64,000 nt of DNA, taken from positions 31,480,349-31,544,348 of the forward strand of contig OY747721.1 of NCBI GenBank assembly GCA_963556495.2. The letters run 5' to 3'. The notes beneath the pieces were generated by a model, which had not been told where the DNA came from, ran no database searches, and saw only the letters and a list, made by a program, of their open reading frames with translations. Every line of letters starts with the position of its first letter. The first letter of the stretch is position 1. Of this stretch, positions 59,600 through 64,000 are shown piece after piece. A program made the translations under genes and the position numbers. The DNA comes from Valencia hispanica. Its lineage: Eukaryota > Chordata > Actinopteri > Cyprinodontiformes > Valenciidae.

Positions 59600-59865
59600 C
59601 TTTGAACAGCAAGTTACTACACAGGAGGACCGGGATAACGCCTATTGGGCCGGTCTGATGTTTAGGCCACAAGGCCTGCTGAACTATGGCAAGCAGAGTC
59701 ATACTAGTGTGCCAAAGGTGCAACTAGGCAAAAATGAGTTACTGGTAGGAGTATTTCTGAACTAGTTTGGCAAAAGTTTTAATCTAGTAGGGGAAAATGT
59801 TTAACTTGTTCTGTGTAGTCATACTAGTTGTCATATACACAACAGCTGATATCAAGGATATGGAG
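59600..59865. repeat. Possible dispersed repeat rich in ACTAGT
   Basis: CATACTAGTGTGCCAAAGGT, CTGAACTAGTTTGGCAAAAG and CATACTAGTTGTCATATACA repeat a TACTAGT theme typical of one fish repeat family that I recall. The ends were not located. Confidence 0.3.
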
Positions 59866-59869
59866 TTTT

Positions 59870-61160
59870 TACCGAAAGTGCTTGCCATACTAGGTCGCCT
59901 CTGCCTCAGCTGGCAGCTCGTTTTTTTTTTTTTTGCAGCACACCTTTACGTAAAATGTCAGAGCACTCAGTCAGTGGTGATTAAAAGTTGAAAGAGCAAG
60001 GGTGGCACAGAGAGAAAAAGAGGAAAGCTCAAGCAGATGCTACTTAATGTGCAAAACCTTTTTCACTAAAACTGTCTTGTAGCTCCTCAGCACTAGAAGG
60101 AAAATCCAGCATCAAGCAATGTGAGCCCACAAGTCCAGAGTGGGCAGGATTATTTATTAAATGACTATTTTTAGTAAAAATATAATGAAGAGTATGGTGT
60201 AGACCTGCTCCACATGAAAAGTACCATGCAACACTAGCCGATTAACCACTACAATTATAAAACTGACAAGAATTAATTGGTTAAATTGTAAAATTGGGAG
60301 ATTTGTGCTGAGAATTTGGACCATTATTAACTGTGATTTACTGTAGTGTCAGAAGCAGAGTCAAGAGTCAGTGGTGATGAGGGGATTTCTCTTGTCAGTA
60401 TGGAAGGAACAGCTGTGTGAACAAGGAGGCATTAGCTCCAATATAACCACTTACTTTGCCCAAATGACATTGTGACCTGTTACATCTCAAATTCAAAAGT
60501 AAGACAATAAATACACAAAGCCAACATCTAAAAGAGAATAGAATGAAAGTGATATAAAATAAGCCTGCATGTTTCGCCACTGAAAATATCTTAATTGGTT
60601 CAATCAAATGTGTTTTCCATATCAAATGCACAAAAGCTTTACAGAATATTATTTTTATTGGGACAAAGGTGCAGCAGGTGAGTTTAGGGAAATTGGAAGA
60701 AGTGTGAACGGATGAGCAGCGTCTATCCAGGGACTGATTACAGAGGCAGCAGCTCAAAATATAGATATTATATATTATTAATTCTGATATTATTAATGGA
60801 TGTGTTGTAAAGAATAATGTAGATTTGAACGCAAGCTGAAATAAATCTACCTTGTGAAGCATTTAACTCTTATTTGCACTGAATTGGAAATGTTTTGGTA
60901 AAATGCTCTGAATTATAAGGCTTTACAGAATAGTGCGCTGTTGTAACTTTAACATGTAAGGTTGTAATTACATTATTTTAATAATAATAATAGGTTGTGA
61001 TATAAAGTGGGGCGGTCTGAGGTATGAAACTCCAGGGCTGAAAATGAGTCCCACTCCGGCCCTTCCCTTAAGGGTGCATTCCACAAATCTGGTCTTGATA
61101 AAATAGCGACAAGTTGAAAGGCCACACTGAATGGTCCGTCTGCACAATATATATATACAA
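59870..61160. other. No supported gene
   Basis: The 155-codon minus-strand frame at 60395-60862 is the longest frame in the window outside transposons and the 182-codon frame at 35538. It is Cys-, Ile- and Phe-rich without ordered motifs, signal-peptide logic or splice context, so I treat it as chance. Confidence 0.45.
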
Positions 61161-61164
61161 AAAA

Positions 61165-61728
61165 CGTGCAAGAAGGTTCTCTGGTCAGATGAGACCAAAA
61201 CAGGGTAATCAGAATAATCCTGAAAGAAAACCTAATGGAGGCTGCAGAATACGTGTGACTGCAGCAGAGGCTCAGCTGAACAATGACTCCGAACATCCAG
61301 CCAGAGAGACAATTGAATTGTTTAGATCAAAGCACTTTTTTGTGCTAGGATGTCCCAGTCAATGTCAAAACTTAAATCCAACTGAACATATTTAACAACA
61401 CTTGAAGATTGCTGTTCACAGGCTCTATCTATCTAATCTGCATGAGCTTGAGTTTTTGCAAAGAATGCAAATAAATTTCACTCTGAGGATTTTTAAAGCA
61501 GGTAGAGACATACCATGGAAGACTTGGAGTAACTGTAATTGCAGTGAAAAGATGGTTCTACAAAGTATTGATTCAGGAGAGCTTAATAAATATATATAAC
61601 AACATACATTTCATATTTTTATTTGTATAACACTTTGAAAACCATGTTTCACTTTTTTTTCAAATTCAGCATTACGGACTACTCTGTGACGAAGTCCTGG
61701 CAGCATATATACTTTTGCAAGTCACTGT
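61165..61728 (+). pseudogene. Tc1 remnant, plus strand
   Basis: GAAGGTTCTCTGGTCAGATG (first catalytic Asp region) is followed, after deletion of the glycine box, by GCTGAACAATGACTCCGAAC (second Asp region), GTCAATGTCAAAACTTAAAT (Glu region side), AGTAACTGTAATTGCAGTGA and GGTTCTACAAAGTATTGA. The 3' end reads ATACTTTTGCAAGTCACTGT at about 61728. One end is therefore preserved and the other lost. Confidence 0.8.
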
Positions 61729-61731
61729 GTG

Positions 61732-62200
61732 ATGATTATTATTCATTTTATAAGACCACAACCAGATTCCACTCCTATAAGTGTTCATTCTCACTTTCTG
61801 CCTTATGTCTTTGGCTAAAACCTAATGTGGGATGGGTCTGGATCTCAGATTGTGGCATATATCAAAATTAAAGTCTCTCAAGTGAGCAATATTGCCATAT
61901 AACAATTTGTAAAAGAAATCATAACATTATGTCACAGAGATCTGCAAATCTGTGAATCAGTGCCTGACCACAGGCCAGACCACAGCTTCGCTTCCAGTCG
62001 ACCCCCCGCTATTCACTTTCTCACAACCACACACAGAGAACCAGAGAAATGGACTCACAGCTAGGGAAAGGAATGAGAATAAGGCAGAAGTGAAAGACCA
62101 AGGAGGAGCAGAGCCAGAACAAGAAGAAGACATAAAATTCTGGAGCCCTGAAGTTTAGGAGGGATGCCAGCAGAGTCAATTGAAAGTATTTTTAGTATAG
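61732..62200. other. No supported gene
   Basis: A 68-codon frame at 61952-62158 ends in a charged Glu-rich tail (VKDQGGAEPEQEEDIKFW). No motif or splice context. Confidence 0.4.
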
Positions 62201-62204
62201 GAAC

Positions 62205-62450
62205 AGAACGTGATTCTCCCCTCTGTCTTTGGACCTCTAGGGGGTCTGGGGATGGGAGTGGGCTATAGTATACTGTGTTCCCAGCCCAGGATCCGGGGCA
62301 GGAAACCTCCCCTGCATTTCTTGGCGGTTCCTGCCACTACACAGTGAGCGTGCCTGGAATTGGCGTTCTTTAAAACCGCAAGCCACCCCCACTGTCCCCA
62401 GACCCCAGATACCCCAGCCTGTCTCGTCTTAGTTATTGAGGAGCTGACCT
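62205..62450. repeat. G/C-rich probable repeat fragment
   Basis: CTCTAGGGGGTCTGGGGATG, TACTGTGTTCCCAGCCCAGG and ACTGTCCCCAGACCCCAGAT stand out in composition and resemble the 3' part of a fish non-LTR element. The assignment is weak. Confidence 0.3.
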
Positions 62451-62454
62451 TTAC

Positions 62455-62960
62455 TGATAGTTAAAGAAATAAATAATGATGATGCCAGGAGCAGGGTAGG
62501 AAAAATGAAGATTTAATGAGAATTTATTCTGAAATAACTGCTTTTTGTTGGCTCTGCTAATCTGGTATGACAAGTTGAGGAAGGCATGCATATTGAATGG
62601 AACCACATACACAAGCAAGTTCAATATGCTTTACAGAAGCAACAAATAATTCAAAGAAAGAATTGCATTAAAGGAAAAGAAAGACAGTGCCTGGGAAACG
62701 ATAGATGTGATTTTATGTGAAAGACAAACACGAATACATGCATATATATATGAAGCTGAATAAAAATTATACATGGTTTTTGAATACAAAAACTGCAGCA
62801 CGCATATGAACACATGCCCTTTTATTCTGACACCCCTAAATAAAATGTAGCACAAGCATTTAGCTTCTATAGTCCCATAATCAGTAAATAAAGTCCACTT
62901 GTGTGTGATTTATTCTCACTGTTTGCCTCTGTTCAACCCATGATTCCGAAATCTAAGCAT
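62455..62960. other. No supported gene
   Basis: AT-rich. Nothing recognised. Confidence 0.5.
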
Positions 62961-62967
62961 ATGTCAC

Positions 62968-63085
62968 AGCTACAAACCTACCAAGACATGGCCATCCACC
63001 TAAACCTACAAACGAGAGGCCCATGGTAGCTCTGAAGACGTCCACAGTTCAGGTGGAAGAATCTTATATAGGGGAAAACAGTAGA
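62968..63085 (+). pseudogene. Short Tc1 fragment
   Basis: ACAAACCTACCAAGACATGG, CCATCCACCTAAACCTACAA, GAGGCCCATGGTAGCTCTGA and CCACAGTTCAGGTGGAAGAA correspond to the linker between the two DNA-binding units of the Tc1 group at 91-1718. Nothing of the catalytic domain remains. Confidence 0.75.
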
Positions 63086-63102
63086 CCAACATACAGATCT
63101 GG

Positions 63103-63350
63103 GGTCTCATTTATAAAGCTTGCTGACGCACAAAACGTGGTCTGAAAACTGCGTAAGTGCCTTTCTACACCACGTTTGGGATTTATAGAAAGAAAAAAAC
63201 GTGGTGGAAACTTTAAGTGCGCAACTTTAAGATCACTAAGGACCTTGGTTACGCAGATTTTGGACACAGAGAACACTGGCAGCACAGCCTTTGAGACATC
63301 AAAATCGTGAATTTAAGCCCCATTTTCAGACTTGTAGAGCTTCGCACACA
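63103..63350 (+). repeat. Truncated fish DNA-transposon end (Harbinger-like)
   Basis: GGGGTCTCATTTATAAAGCT, TGCGTAAGTGCCTTTCTACA, CCACGTTTGGGATTTATAGA and CGTGGTGGAAACTTTAAGTG resemble the 5' end of a common fish Harbinger-type element. The rest is missing. Confidence 0.4.
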
Positions 63351-63354
63351 CACG

Positions 63355-63524
63355 AACACACAACCAATAGTCAGCTCCCATCCCCGTCTATGAACTGAGA
63401 ATGAAAATGAGAATCTGAATGAAAATATGTTGCATTTAAGAATTATATCAAAGTAAGTTCATGTGTATCTGTTTAGATTATACAGCAATTGCACTGATTG
63501 CATTAATTGTGTTAAGTACAAATA
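63355..63524. other. Short spacer before the terminal Tc1 copy
   Basis: Contains a GAATGAAAATGAGAATCTGA purine-rich run. No features were seen. Confidence 0.5.
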
Positions 63525-63526
63525 TA

Positions 63527-64000
63527 CAGTGGCTTGCAAAAGTATTCTGCCCCCTTGAACTTTTCCACATTTTGTCACATTACAGCCACAAACATTAATC
63601 AATTTTATTGGAATTCCACGTGAAAGACCAATACAAAGTGGTGTACACATGAGAAGTGGAACGAAAATCATACATGATTCCAAACATTTTTACAAATAAA
63701 TAACTGAAAAGTGGGGTGTGAGTAATTATTCAGGTCCCTTTGGTCTGAGTGCAGTCAGTTGCCCATAGACATTGTCTGATGAGTGCTAATGACTAAATAG
63801 AGCGCAGCTGTGTGTAATCTAATGTCAGTACAAATACAGCTGCCCTGTGACGGCCTCAGAGGTTGTCTAAGAGAATGTTGGGAGACACAACACCATGAAG
63901 TCCAAAGAACACACCAGACAGGTCAGGGATAAAGTTATTGAGAAATTTAAAGCAGGCTTAGGCTACAAAAAGATTTCCCAAGCCTTGAACATCCCACGGA
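63527..64000 (+). mobile_element. Second copy of the 91-1718 Tc1 family, cut by the window end
   Basis: This starts CAGTGGCTTGCAAAAGTATT after TA at 63525-63526. The first ~210 bp match the left end of the first copy with only a handful of differences (for example TCTGCC versus TCGGCC). It is in the opposite orientation to the first copy. The local AATTATTCAG expansion of the first copy is absent. Confidence 0.95.
63895..64000 (+). CDS. Tc1-family transposase, N-terminal 35 codons only
   Basis: This partial frame runs off the window. The visible residues MKSKEHTRQVRDKVIEKFKA are identical to the first copy. Within the visible 35 residues the only difference is Gly23 in place of Ala23 (GLGYKK versus GLAYKK). 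They cover the first helix-turn-helix. Whether the copy stays open beyond the edge cannot be seen. Confidence 0.9.
   Translation, partial: MKSKEHTRQVRDKVIEKFKAGLGYKKISQALNIPR

Noticed and set aside
60395..60862. 155-codon minus-strand frame
   Set aside because: Biased composition, no conserved motif, no splice or promoter context. A frame of this length can occur by chance in 64 kb.

Overview
The window looks like intergenic or intronic DNA from a teleost fish genome. It is AT-rich, with long CA, TA and ATT microsatellites. It holds many Tc1-type DNA transposons of several fish families, an L2-type LINE with an esterase-bearing ORF1, a hAT element, several MITEs, SINE-like repeats and other dispersed repeats that I recognise from fish. 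I found no complete host protein-coding gene, rRNA or tRNA gene, CRISPR array or bacterial-type operon. Family names come from remembered sequence character, not from a search.

Layout, left to right. A Tc1 element with an open transposase frame on the minus strand fills 91-1718. A SINE-like copy (4807-5050) and two TTAA-flanked MITEs (5200-5715, 6026-6744) follow. A CA array sits at 8530-8605 beside a short CpG-rich, exon-like block. Two adjacent inverted-repeat structures occupy 11528-12851. Uncharacterised open frames lie at 13390-13830 and 14409-15103, followed by a Sleeping Beauty-like remnant (15115-15560) and a decayed Tc1 with both ends still present (16754-18106).

From 20.5 to 29 kb there is a poly(A)-ended retrocopy, a 908-bp Tc1/mariner-type MITE, a SINE-like element and Tc1 remnants. 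One of those remnants has a hAT element with an 8-bp target duplication inserted in its terminal repeat. From 31 to 41.5 kb there are further Tc1 remnants, an RTE-like repeat and a perfect 44-bp palindrome. An L2-type LINE that has lost parts of ORF2 spans about 41.87-45.78 kb on the minus strand. A second, inverted copy of the 908-bp MITE lies at 47276-48053.

The best candidate for host coding sequence is a possible first exon at 52059-52161. It is followed by a 569-bp unit present twice (567 of 569 bases identical) and separated by TA arrays. A Tc1 of another family (54936-56685) is split by a 506-bp insertion, and a MITE follows at 56920-57486. The window ends inside a second copy of the first Tc1 family (from 63527), in the opposite orientation to the first.

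The elements do not form a pathway. What they record is an insertion history: old Tc1 families in fragments, nested insertions that give relative ages, and one young Tc1 family at both edges. I do not see a previously undescribed system here. The most useful leads are the apparently intact Tc1 transposase, the possible first exon, the doubly deleted LINE that keeps an intact ORF1, and the very recent TA-bounded duplication.
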